In this document: positions 17,289-25,476 of the stretch, piece by piece
Layout of the letters: every line of letters starts with the position of its first letter
Position numbering within the stretch: position 1 is the first letter of the stretch
Assembly (NCBI RefSeq): GCF_003363755.1
Contig: NZ_CP031396.1
Span: forward strand, 6,418,501 to 6,482,500
Direction: 5' to 3'
Source: Pseudomonas protegens
GTDB taxonomy: Bacteria > Pseudomonadota > Gammaproteobacteria > Pseudomonadales > Pseudomonadaceae
Length of the DNA stretch: 64,000 bases
Notes under the pieces: generated by a model
What the model saw: the letters and a program-made list of their open reading frames with translations, nothing else
What the model was told of the DNA's origin: nothing
The model's database searches: none
Made by a program: the position numbers and the translations under genes

Positions 17289-19106
17289 ATGCAGTTACCG
17301 CAAAGCCTTCAACCCTGGAGCGATTGGCTGCATTGGCTCGATCTCGAGTTGCAAACCGTGCTGGGCGATTGTCTGCGGCGCCTGCATCCGCTGCTGGGGC
17401 CGCTCAGCGGGCGACTGCAGGGCGGTGATCCGGAGCCCGATGGCCTGGGCGATCTGCACCAACGAGGCTCCTATGAGCGTTTGCTTGCCAGCGAATGGCT
17501 GCTGGCCGAGGAGTTGCCGGAGGAATTTCTGCGGCGTGCTGTTAGCGCGGAGCATCTGTTCGTTGCGCCTCAATACCGGACCCACCAGGCCAGCGGCACG
17601 CTGATTGCGCTGTTTGATGCCGGGCCCTTGCAGCTGGGCGCGCCAAGGCTGGTTCACCTGGCGCTGATGATCATCCTGGCGCAGCGTGCGCGTGCGGCAG
17701 GCGCGGAGTTTCGCTGGGGCGTCCTGCAGGATGCCGACAACCAGCTGCACAAACTGGAGACGGCGGTGCAGTTGCGGCACCTGCTGGGGCAACGGACCTT
17801 CCAGTGCGTGGAGCCGGAGCATGGGCAGCGCTGGAGTGAATGGCTGAGCGCGCAGTCCGAACCTTGGGCTGAATGCTGGGTGATCGGGCAGCGTCTGCCG
17901 ATCGACGACATGGGCCTGGCCGGTCGCTATCGGGTGCAGGTGCAGCAAAGCCTCGACGGTGGCTCCCTGGAGGTCGAGATCAGCGGCGCCAGGCGGGCCA
18001 GGACGTGCTTGCCAATTCCCCCGGTCAATGCCGGCCTGCGCTTGCTCAAGGGCGAGTTCCAGACGCCTGCGGCTGTAGAAGGGCGCTCTGCGATTGCTGC
18101 TCCACGGGTGCTGCTGACGCTGGCGCCGGTCATCTCCGATGCCGGAACCCACATTGCCATGGTGCTGCTGGACCAGCCCGGATGCCTGATCCTCAGGTTG
18201 CCGAGTGCGGCGCACAAGCGGCCTGCGACGATCCACCAGCAGCTCTGGAAATCCAGCTGCCGGCCCTTGACCATGAGCTTCGTGGGGCGCAAGCCGGGGG
18301 CGTTGCTCAGCTATGACGATCGCCTGTCGTTCTGGAACGTAGGCGGCCTGCCAGATGTCTTGCGTCCCGGTCCTGATGTGCTCAAGCTGCCGTCGGGCAC
18401 CGCGACGCTGCTGGCCTGCGCCTGGCTGCGCGATGAGAATCATGGGCGCTATTTTGTTCTCGACAGTGAGGGGCGGCTGGCCAGATGGTCAGTGCTGCGT
18501 CATGCCTCCCCCGATGAGCCCCCCGGCACTTGTCTGCTGCTGGCAGACCATGTTCTGGGCCTGTCCAAGGTCGATTCCCAGACCTTGGTGTATGTGCGTG
18601 AAGAGGCCGGGCAATTACTGGCACGCACCGCTTGTGCAGGAGGCGAAATTCGCCAGACCTACCGTCTAGGGGCCGCCGCCGGGGTTACACAGATACTGGT
18701 GGCGGCCGGAGGGCATTGGCAAAAGGACTTCGGTGCCTGCGCTTTGCTGACACCGGGCGCCGCGGGCGAGCGCTGGCAACTGCTGACGCGCAGCGGCAGT
18801 CAGGAACTGCGCCTGGCACCGAGGTGGTGTGGCTTCGGCCTGTGGCATGACCCCGTGCGCGAGGGCAACTCACTGGTTTTACTGGGACCCGATAGACGCA
18901 CCGTTGCGCTTTATCACTCGGGCGAGCAGCGGGTCTTGTTCAGTTGCAGCGATGAAGTCGTCAAGAGCAGCTTCTGCTCCATCAGCGGATTGATTGCAGT
19001 GCTCACCGGAACGCGCGAGCTGCTGGTCTATTCCCTGGCGCAGGAGCGGATGCGCCTGCAGATCCACTGCAACCTGAAACCCAGCGAGGAGCTATCCCAT
19101 GCCTGA
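17289..19106 (+). CDS. degenerate vWA domain plus beta-propeller protein
   Basis: The 605-residue protein has an N-terminal von Willebrand A-like region (residues ~100-220): the strand TLIALFDAGPLQLGAPRLVHLAL and AQRARAAGAEFRWGVLQ. In a canonical MIDAS the motif is DxSxS; here it reads D110-A-G-P-L, so metal binding through this site is doubtful. From ~residue 260 on, repeated strand-rich segments with hydrophobic-turn patterns (HIAMVLLDQPGCLILRL, LLSYDDRLSFWNVGGL, GRYFVLDSEGRLARW, NSLVLLGPDRRTVALY, SGLIAVLTGTRELLVY) indicate a beta-propeller. No signal peptide is seen. The first in-frame start at 17262 lies inside the previous gene; the ATG at 17289 is preferred. It overlaps the next gene by 8 bp. 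Confidence 0.78.
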   Translation: MQLPQSLQPWSDWLHWLDLELQTVLGDCLRRLHPLLGPLSGRLQGGDPEPDGLGDLHQRGSYERLLASEWLLAEELPEEFLRRAVSAEHLFVAPQYRTHQASGTLIALFDAGPLQLGAPRLVHLALMIILAQRARAAGAEFRWGVLQDADNQLHKLETAVQLRHLLGQRTFQCVEPEHGQRWSEWLSAQSEPWAECWVIGQRLPIDDMGLAGRYRVQVQQSLDGGSLEVEISGARRARTCLPIPPVNAGLRLLKGEFQTPAAVEGRSAIAAPRVLLTLAPVISDAGTHIAMVLLDQPGCLILRLPSAAHKRPATIHQQLWKSSCRPLTMSFVGRKPGALLSYDDRLSFWNVGGLPDVLRPGPDVLKLPSGTATLLACAWLRDENHGRYFVLDSEGRLARWSVLRHASPDEPPGTCLLLADHVLGLSKVDSQTLVYVREEAGQLLARTACAGGEIRQTYRLGAAAGVTQILVAAGGHWQKDFGACALLTPGAAGERWQLLTRSGSQELRLAPRWCGFGLWHDPVREGNSLVLLGPDRRTVALYHSGEQRVLFSCSDEVVKSSFCSISGLIAVLTGTRELLVYSLAQERMRLQIHCNLKPSEELSHA

Positions 19107-22104
19107 GTCGACCGCCTGGGTGATCCGTCGTCCGTTGTTGCAGGGCAGGCAGCCGGTGGCGGCTCTGTGGTTTGCCCATGAGCGCTTCAGTGAAGCGCAG
19201 CGCCAGCGAATGATCCTTGAGCAATGGCAACCCGGCGCCAGCGCCCGGCGTTTTGCCGACGGTGACCTATTGTCGTTCGCCCAGCCTCAGTGGCGGGTGT
19301 GTGAGCAACTTGAGGGGTGGCCGTTGATACGTCTCGGGCCGGTCTTGTGCTCGGCAGCGCTGGACCCGCAAGAGCGCCAGGCCTTGCCACAGGCCGATCT
19401 CTGGTTGGTCCGTGGTGGTCAGGTACAGGCCCTGCAATTGGCATCTTCCCGTTTGCTGGCGCCTGGAAGCTGGCTAGAGCTCGGCGACTACCCGTTATTC
19501 GATACCTTCGACTGCCAGATGAGTTTACCGTCCCAGCTCCCTGAGCCAGAGCCGCTACAGAGCGACATCCGTCAGATCCTGGGCAACTGTGTGGCCGCGC
19601 CGGACCCGGAGCGTGAGGTGGTCATGCGGGCTTTGGCCGAGCGGCAGCCGCGTCAATCGACGACCGGCAAGGCGCGCAAGTTCTCCATGGGGCAGGCAGT
19701 CGAAGCCATGGCGGCGCCTGGCAAGCAGCGCTGGCTGCTGCATGGCGGCCTGGCGTTGTTGGGCCTGATGCTGTTTTTCAACCTGGGCCACAGCCTGCTC
19801 AAGCCCCGGCAGATCGACGCGCAAGCTGGGCCCGAGGATCTGCTGCTGTGGATTGCATCGATACTGCTCAGTTCCGTGCTGTTTACTCTGTTTCTGGCAT
19901 GGCTGGGCCGCCAGTTGCGGGTTCAGCCCGGCGTGAGCGGCAAGGGCTCCCAGCACTCGGCGACCAAGCGTGCTGCTCAAGGCCTTGTCCAGGACCAGGG
20001 GGGGACGCCGGGTAATAGTGCCGAGGGCGGGGCTTGGGCGGCGGAGTCGGCCTGGCAGCAGGCGCCAGCGATCAAGCCCCGGGCCCAGGCACGGAGCTTC
20101 AAGCCGTCAGTCTGGCGCAAGTGGCTGCAGCGTCTGGTTCAGGGAGTGGTCTGGCAAGACCTGTATGGTCGGCGCCAGGCGGCCTATCTGCAGCGCATGC
20201 TCGACATGTTCGAGCGTGGCCAGTTAGACGAGGCCCTGCGCCACGCGATTCCGCTGATGAAGGACGGCATGCCGAGCGATCCTTCTTTTGCTACCCCGCA
20301 ACCACGCAAGGACCTTGACCTGAACCGCGGGGAATCGGTATCGCGCAACCTGATGCTCAACGATGAGATTCGCGAGCACCTGCGCCAGGTCTATCGCCAG
20401 AGCTTCAACCGGCTGGACCGTGAGGGGCGTATCGAGGAGGCCGTGTTTGTCCTCGCCGAACTGCTCAACGCCCATCAGGAAGCCCTGGACTACCTGGAGC
20501 GTCATGGGCGCTTCGAACAGGCGGCCGGCCTGGCCCTGGCCTGGGACTCTCCGGCGTCGGTGATCGTCCGCTTGCTGTGCCTGGCCGGGGATTGGCAGCA
20601 AGCCCTGCATGTCGCGCGGCGTGACGACGCGTTCGCCGATGCGGTGGTGCTGCTGCAAGAGCGCTGGCCAGAGCAGGCCGAGCAGTTGCGCCTGGAATGG
20701 GCATATCACCTGACGCGTCAAGGTTTGTGGCTGCAGGCGGTGGATGTGATCTGGAGCCTGCCAGCCGAGCGTGAGCGGGCGGCTCAATGGCTGCTCGCCG
20801 CCGAGGCCGCTGGAGGAGGACTGGCGGCGGCAGCCCTGGTCAAGCGTGCCATCCTGCTGCCGGACACCCTGGATGCCTATGCCGACTATCTGATGCAACT
20901 GCGTGACGAGCCGCAGCGCAGCACCGAACGTGCGGCGCTGGCCGAGGCGTTGTTGCAGCACAAGTCGCAGAGCAAGCCGCTGGCCTGGCTGGCAAACGCC
21001 CTGGTGCACGCGCTGCTGGCCGACGCCGCTCAAGGCGTGGGGCAGATGCAGACGGCCCAGTTGCTGTCGCTGGTCAAACTGAGTCAGAACAAGCTGTTGC
21101 AGCAGGACCTGCCCGCCAGGCTGTTGCCGCGCCACCGGCCTGTGGCCCTGGCCGAGCGCAATGAGCCGCTTGAGTGGCGTGCGGGCGATGCCGGCGCCCG
21201 TCCGATCCTCGATGCCGTGCCCCTGGACGACGGGCGTTATCTGCTGGCGCTCGGGGAGGCCGGCGCGGTGGTGGTCGATGCGCAAGGGCGGGTACTGTTC
21301 AACTTTGCGCTGCCGGCCTGGCAGATTGTCCTGGCGCATGGGCGGCAGGTGGCGCTGGTTCTGGCCCGGCGTGACAAGGTTTGGCGTGTCAGCAAGCTGG
21401 ATCTGGTGCAGCGTCGGGCCACCGACCTTGGAACTCTGGTGCTGCAGCAGTTTGCCCGCGAGTTCGATGGCGTTGCCTGGACCATTGGCCTGGAGCAAGA
21501 AGTACGGGTGGTGGATGTGGACCATGGCTTCAGGACCCTCTGGCATGTCGGCGATTTACCGGGCCAAGTCCTACAACTGCAGGCTGACGCGCAGAATGAA
21601 TGGTGGTGGGTCGGCAGTGAATCAGGCGACAGCGAATGCTGGCATTACCTGTTGCCGGAGCGACGTTTGTGCGCGCGCGACCGCTTGCAGGTGGTTGCAC
21701 AGAATGTCGACGGTCCGTCGCCCCGACGCCGCTTGGGTGCCGGTGGAGAAGTATTCAGTGTCTGGGTAAAGGCCCCTGAGACAGCCGAGCCGGTGCTGAT
21801 ACTGGAGTTGGCAAATAGACAGGGCTGGCGCTTGCCTGGCCTGGGGGACGACCTCTACCAGTCACCGCGAGCGCAGCTTAGTGAACAATGGCTGGTCGCT
21901 GGCTACTTCACTGCATCGGGTGAGCAGATGTGGCACTTCATACACCGTCCCCGGGCACAGTTGGCGGCGAGCCTGATCTGGCCTGAGTCCTGTGCAATGG
22001 GTGTGCGTTGCCTGGGGCCTGACTGGTTGCTGTTCGATCGGCGCGGCAGGCTGGCCCACGTTGATGTCAATACTGGCCAGTTGCGTAATCTGAGCCTGTA
22101 TTGA
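19099..22104 (+). CDS. bpX6-like, membrane-anchored beta-propeller protein of the MoxR operon
   Basis: This 1001-residue protein has four parts. Residues 1-160 resemble bpX6 (AALWFAHERFSEAQRQRMILEQW, DGDLLSF, GWPLIRLGPVLCSA). Two membrane helices follow at ~212-232 and ~247-270. A long alpha-helical, repeat-like stretch covers ~370-660 (EEAVFVLAELLNAHQEALDYLERHGRFEQAAGLALAWD). A C-terminal beta-propeller occupies ~680-1001 (GDAGARPILDAVPLDDGRYLLALGEAGAVVVDAQGRVLF). The layout suggests a membrane-tethered scaffold with a cytosolic sensor propeller engaging the ATPase/vWA pair. The bpX6 label is from memory and needs an HMM check. It is the last gene of the operon; a hairpin follows at 22198-22222. 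Confidence 0.78.
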   Translation: MPESTAWVIRRPLLQGRQPVAALWFAHERFSEAQRQRMILEQWQPGASARRFADGDLLSFAQPQWRVCEQLEGWPLIRLGPVLCSAALDPQERQALPQADLWLVRGGQVQALQLASSRLLAPGSWLELGDYPLFDTFDCQMSLPSQLPEPEPLQSDIRQILGNCVAAPDPEREVVMRALAERQPRQSTTGKARKFSMGQAVEAMAAPGKQRWLLHGGLALLGLMLFFNLGHSLLKPRQIDAQAGPEDLLLWIASILLSSVLFTLFLAWLGRQLRVQPGVSGKGSQHSATKRAAQGLVQDQGGTPGNSAEGGAWAAESAWQQAPAIKPRAQARSFKPSVWRKWLQRLVQGVVWQDLYGRRQAAYLQRMLDMFERGQLDEALRHAIPLMKDGMPSDPSFATPQPRKDLDLNRGESVSRNLMLNDEIREHLRQVYRQSFNRLDREGRIEEAVFVLAELLNAHQEALDYLERHGRFEQAAGLALAWDSPASVIVRLLCLAGDWQQALHVARRDDAFADAVVLLQERWPEQAEQLRLEWAYHLTRQGLWLQAVDVIWSLPAERERAAQWLLAAEAAGGGLAAAALVKRAILLPDTLDAYADYLMQLRDEPQRSTERAALAEALLQHKSQSKPLAWLANALVHALLADAAQGVGQMQTAQLLSLVKLSQNKLLQQDLPARLLPRHRPVALAERNEPLEWRAGDAGARPILDAVPLDDGRYLLALGEAGAVVVDAQGRVLFNFALPAWQIVLAHGRQVALVLARRDKVWRVSKLDLVQRRATDLGTLVLQQFAREFDGVAWTIGLEQEVRVVDVDHGFRTLWHVGDLPGQVLQLQADAQNEWWWVGSESGDSECWHYLLPERRLCARDRLQVVAQNVDGPSPRRRLGAGGEVFSVWVKAPETAEPVLILELANRQGWRLPGLGDDLYQSPRAQLSEQWLVAGYFTASGEQMWHFIHRPRAQLAASLIWPESCAMGVRCLGPDWLLFDRRGRLAHVDVNTGQLRNLSLY

Positions 22105-22197
22105 ACAACAGGCCTGATACCGCGAGGGTGACCAAGATCCACATGGGTTGACGGCGCTGTGCGATGGTCTTTGCATCTTGAGGCGTTGGCTGCTGCG

Positions 22198-22228
22198 GCC
22201 GCGCCTCGAACCGAGGCGCGGCTTGGGC
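22198..22228. terminator. hairpin between the bpX6-like gene and the convergent GNAT gene
   Basis: A perfect 11-bp GC-rich inverted repeat (22198-22208 with 22212-22222, loop AAC). T-rich tails are weak on both sides, so termination is likely but not certain. Confidence 0.5.
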
Positions 22229-22231
22229 GGG

Positions 22232-22798
22232 TTACAGCTCCAGGCTGTGGATCACCTGGGTGGCATCGTCGGGGTCGATGGCGCTGCGCATACCGAGGGT
22301 CTTCGCCAGGCGGCGCATGCTGTAGTTGGCGGCGCTGTCCACCGAATACAGCTGCTGGAAGCCATTGCTACGGGCTTCGTCGATCAGATGCTGCATCAGC
22401 AGGGCACCGAGGCCCTTGCCTTGCCATTGATCGGCGATGGTCACGGCAAACTCGCAGCGCCAGGGTTGGTCGTCGACCTGGGCATAGCGGCTGATGCCGA
22501 CTTCCCGCAGCTCGCCGTTGTCGTGGACCAGGGCCACGTAGGCCACCCGTTGCGGGGTGCCGACGTCCATCAGTTGATCCAGCAACTGATCGCCGACTTC
22601 CTTGACCTCACCGAGAAAGCGCTGGTGCCGGGTGACGGGGGAGAGGTTTTCGATAAAGGCCTTTTCCCGGCCCCGGTCTTCAGGACGCAGCGGGCGGATC
22701 AGCACATGGCTGCCGTCGCTCAGGGCGTCGATCCAATATTGGCCTTGCTGGGCCGGAAAGGGCGGTTGGGCGAGGACATCGAGGGCGCTGCTGGACAT
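22232..22798 (-). CDS. GNAT-family N-acetyltransferase
   Basis: The 188-residue protein contains the acyl-CoA-binding core of GNAT enzymes: VTIADQWQGKGLGALLMQHLIDEAR (the Q/R-x-x-G-x-G/A loop) and the following strand LYSVDSAANYSMRRLAKTLGM. The N-terminal part IRPLRPEDRGREKAFIENLSPVTRHQRFLG matches stand-alone versions of the acetyltransferase domain fused to acyl-CoA synthetase-like proteins. Substrate is unknown, possibly a protein lysine. GGAGA precedes the ATG at 22798; the frame continues to 22840 without support. It is single and convergent with the MoxR operon. Confidence 0.85.
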   Translation of the reverse strand: MSSSALDVLAQPPFPAQQGQYWIDALSDGSHVLIRPLRPEDRGREKAFIENLSPVTRHQRFLGEVKEVGDQLLDQLMDVGTPQRVAYVALVHDNGELREVGISRYAQVDDQPWRCEFAVTIADQWQGKGLGALLMQHLIDEARSNGFQQLYSVDSAANYSMRRLAKTLGMRSAIDPDDATQVIHSLEL

Positions 22799-23065
22799 GA
22801 TCAAGTCTCCGGGGAAGCAAAGGGCAGGTGATTGCCACAAGCTTTACTCCGCCGGCGATCCGGGCGCTTGATCGGCATCAATGTCCGCTGCTGTCGCGCC
22901 GCGACTGGCGATCACCGGTCATGGCCCCATCCGCTGCCTATCAGGTGGACGGGCAGATGGTCGACGCGCCAGTGCTGCAACGGGCCCGGCGTCTGCTGGC
23001 CCTGGCCTGAACCGGTCGGGTTAGTATGGCCCCGGCATTGTTGCCAAGATCCGGAGCCACCGCCC

Positions 23066-23497
23066 ATGAGTACCCTGGAACGCGCCATCGCCATTGCTGC
23101 CCGGGCCCATGCCGGGCAAGTCGACAAGGGCGGGGCGCCCTATATCCTCCATCCCCTGCGGGTCATGCTGCGGCTGTCCGAGCCCCGGGAACAGCTGGTC
23201 GCGGTGCTCCACGACGTCATCGAAGACAGCCCGGTGACCCTGGAACAACTGCGCGGCGAAGGTTTCAGTGAAGAGGTGCTGCAGGCCCTGGCGGCGCTGA
23301 CCAAGGTCGAGGGCGAGGACTATCCGGGGTTTATCCGCCGCGCGGCACAGAATCCTTTGGCGCGACGGGTAAAGCGGGCGGACCTGGCGGAGAACAGTGA
23401 CCTGTCACGCATCCCCGAGCCCAGCGAGGATGACCGGCGGCGCCTGGAGAAGTACCGCCAGGCCATCGAGTACCTCGATAGCCTGGACCGGCCTTGA
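23066..23497 (+). CDS. small HD-domain phosphohydrolase (SpoT/MESH1-like)
   Basis: The 143-residue protein is essentially one HD domain in the RelA/SpoT-hydrolase arrangement: HAGQVDKGGAPYILHPLRV, then the HD pair in VLHDVIEDSPVTLEQL, and a final Asp in KRADLAENSDLSRI. This is the order of metal ligands in SpoT and the small alarmone hydrolase MESH1. It could hydrolyse (p)ppGpp or another pyrophosphorylated nucleotide; no synthetase domain is present. The ATG at 23066 is preceded by GGAG at a slightly long spacing; the frame runs far upstream without support. Neighbours give no functional hint. Confidence 0.75.
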   Translation: MSTLERAIAIAARAHAGQVDKGGAPYILHPLRVMLRLSEPREQLVAVLHDVIEDSPVTLEQLRGEGFSEEVLQALAALTKVEGEDYPGFIRRAAQNPLARRVKRADLAENSDLSRIPEPSEDDRRRLEKYRQAIEYLDSLDRP

Positions 23498-23530
23498 GCC
23501 GCTAGCCCAGGGCCAGCGGCGCCGGGGCGT

Positions 23531-23860
23531 TCAGTTGCTGTAGTTGGAAAGGGCGACTTCGGCGTTGCGCGCCGGTGGCTTGCTGCCCCGGGTGCGCCAG
23601 TGTTCGATCAGGGCGCGACCATGGGCCAGGCCGGCTTGCAGGGCGGCTTCGGTGCTGGCGTAGTCGTTGCCGTAGGGCGGGCAGGCAAAGTGCACGGAAA
23701 AGCACGGGTGCTGGCCATGGCCGGTGAGCCGCCCGACGTAGCTGAAGCTGGCACCGGATTGATGTGCATAGAGACTCGGTGAACTCGGCTCACGAATGAT
23801 CATCACGTAGATGTCGTGGTCGAATTGAGTGTCTTGATACCAACTGCTAGAAGACTCCAT
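23531..23860 (-). CDS. hypothetical protein
   Basis: A 109-residue soluble protein of unknown function, with the perfect ribosome-binding site AAGGAGGT five bases before its ATG. It begins MESSSSWYQDTQFDHDIYVM and has a conserved-looking middle HFACPPYGNDYASTEAALQAGLAHGRALIEHW, which looks like a small single-domain fold with an amphipathic C-terminal helix. I recognise no domain. The amidase gene starts further upstream on the other side of 23860 on the same strand, so the order is araC - binding protein - amidase, with this gene the nearest one in from the right that reads in the opposite direction from the HD gene. Confidence 0.65.
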   Translation of the reverse strand: MESSSSWYQDTQFDHDIYVMIIREPSSPSLYAHQSGASFSYVGRLTGHGQHPCFSVHFACPPYGNDYASTEAALQAGLAHGRALIEHWRTRGSKPPARNAEVALSNYSN

Positions 23861-23913
23861 GGTCCACCTCCTTGTCCGTAAAGCGGCGCGTTGTTGCTGC
23901 GTCAGCGGGTTGT

Positions 23914-25371
23914 TCAGTGCAGTTCACGCCCGGGGGCGTCCAGCAGGCCGGCGGGGTGAGCGAACACCCCGGCAGGCAGCAGTTTTTCCAGGGCCCGGGC
24001 GGCCCGCAGGACCCATTCGTCACGGCCGAAGCGGGCGACGATCTGCAGGCCTATGGGCAGGCCGGCGGCGCTCAGGCCGCAGGGCATGCTCAGCGCCGGT
24101 TGGCGGCTGAAATTGAACGGGAAGGTGGTGGGCTGCCACATGGCGCTGATCTGCTCCGGCCAGTCGGGTGGCATCTGGCGCTCCACGGCGAAGGGCTCGA
24201 CCACCGCAGTGGGGGTCAGCAGCAGGTCGTAGTCGCCGAGAAAGTCATGCAGTTGTTGCGCGACCCGATGCCGCTCCTGCACCGCGCAGGCGTAATCCAG
24301 GGCATTGAGCTGGCGTGCGCGGACCTGGGCCTGCTGGAGGAAGTCGCCGACCAGGTGCTGGCGCTCCAGCGGGATTTCCTCGGCCATGGCGCTGGCCACT
24401 TCCACCGGCCAGGCCCGCAGGTAATTCGCGGCCGGCTGGCCGATGTCCGGCGAGGCCTGGACCACGGTTGCCCCGGCCTGCTGCAGCAACTGGGCAGCGG
24501 CCAGGCAACGGGCGGCAATCTGCGGATCGACATGGGCGGCATGGCCCAGGTCGGCGCTGAAGGCGATGCGCAGGCCGTTGATGCCGTCCTCGATGCCGGA
24601 CAGGAACTGGCCGGGAGCATGGGGCCAGGCGAAAGGTTCATCAGGCTCATGGGCGCTCATCAGCTCCATCAGCAGGGCGATATCCCGTACATGCCGGGCA
24701 ATCGGGCCTTCGGCGGCCATGCCCCCCGGGTCGATGCTCGGGCAGGCGGACACCAGGCCATGGCTGGGCTTGAAACCGATCACCCCGCAAAAGCTCGACG
24801 GGGTGCGGATCGATCCGGCGGCATCATTGCCGGTGGCCGCCGGGGCGTAACCGGCGGCCACGCCAGCGGTGCTGCCGCCACTGCTGCCACCGGCATGCAG
24901 GGCCAGGTTCCAGGGGTTGCGGGTGATGCCGGTCAGCGGGCTATCGGTCAGGGGTGTGCTGCCCAGTTCCGGCAGGGTGGTCTTGCCAATGAAGATCGCC
25001 CCGGCCTCGCGCAGCCGCGCCACCAGGCTGGTGTCACGGGGCATGGGCGGGCGGTCGGCCAGCGCCCTGGAGCCGCTACGGGTGTGCCAGCCCTGGATGT
25101 CGCTGTTGTCCTTGACCAGGATCGGGATGCCGTCCAGCCGGCCCAGCGGTTGCCCGGCGGCCCAGCGCGCGGTAGCCGCCTGGGCGGCGGCGAGAGCGGC
25201 CGCGTCCTGGCGCTCGCAAAGGGCGTTGAGTTGCGGCTCATGGCGTTCGATCCGGGCCAGCACCGCGTGCAGCAGATCCACCGGGGTGAACTGCCGGGCG
25301 GCAAAGCCGTGCAGCAATGCCTCGATGGACAGCAGGTGCAGGGCCGGTGTGCTGGACGGGGATAACGACAT
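23914..25371 (-). CDS. amidase signature family protein
   Basis: The 485-residue enzyme shows the complete amidase signature: catalytic Lys in IPILVKDNSDIQGWHT, the Gly/Ser-rich block HAGGSSGGSTAGVAAGYAPAATGNDAAGS with the cis-Ser and nucleophile Ser, and the downstream IGFKPSHGLVS. C-terminal FNFSRQPALSMPCGLSAAGLPIGLQIV is also typical. It hydrolyses amides or aryl-acyl amides in the cytoplasm; substrate is unknown. GAAGAG lies before the ATG at 25371 (a further upstream ATG at 25416 is unlikely). It lies about 105 bp downstream of the polyamine-type binding protein gene on the same strand, suggesting one operon for uptake and hydrolysis of a nitrogenous compound. Confidence 0.85.
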   Translation of the reverse strand: MSLSPSSTPALHLLSIEALLHGFAARQFTPVDLLHAVLARIERHEPQLNALCERQDAAALAAAQAATARWAAGQPLGRLDGIPILVKDNSDIQGWHTRSGSRALADRPPMPRDTSLVARLREAGAIFIGKTTLPELGSTPLTDSPLTGITRNPWNLALHAGGSSGGSTAGVAAGYAPAATGNDAAGSIRTPSSFCGVIGFKPSHGLVSACPSIDPGGMAAEGPIARHVRDIALLMELMSAHEPDEPFAWPHAPGQFLSGIEDGINGLRIAFSADLGHAAHVDPQIAARCLAAAQLLQQAGATVVQASPDIGQPAANYLRAWPVEVASAMAEEIPLERQHLVGDFLQQAQVRARQLNALDYACAVQERHRVAQQLHDFLGDYDLLLTPTAVVEPFAVERQMPPDWPEQISAMWQPTTFPFNFSRQPALSMPCGLSAAGLPIGLQIVARFGRDEWVLRAARALEKLLPAGVFAHPAGLLDAPGRELH

Positions 25372-25476
25372 GGGCAGCTCTTCTATCAAGGCCGTGGGGC
25401 GCCGGTGGCGGGCCAACGGGCAAGGGCTGCGGACGCGCCGCTGGTGGCGGCCCGCAAACCCTTGAGGGTCAAAAAC

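Noticed and set aside
22921..23010. 29-codon open frame upstream of the HD gene
   Set aside because: No ribosome-binding site and no recognisable features; probably chance.
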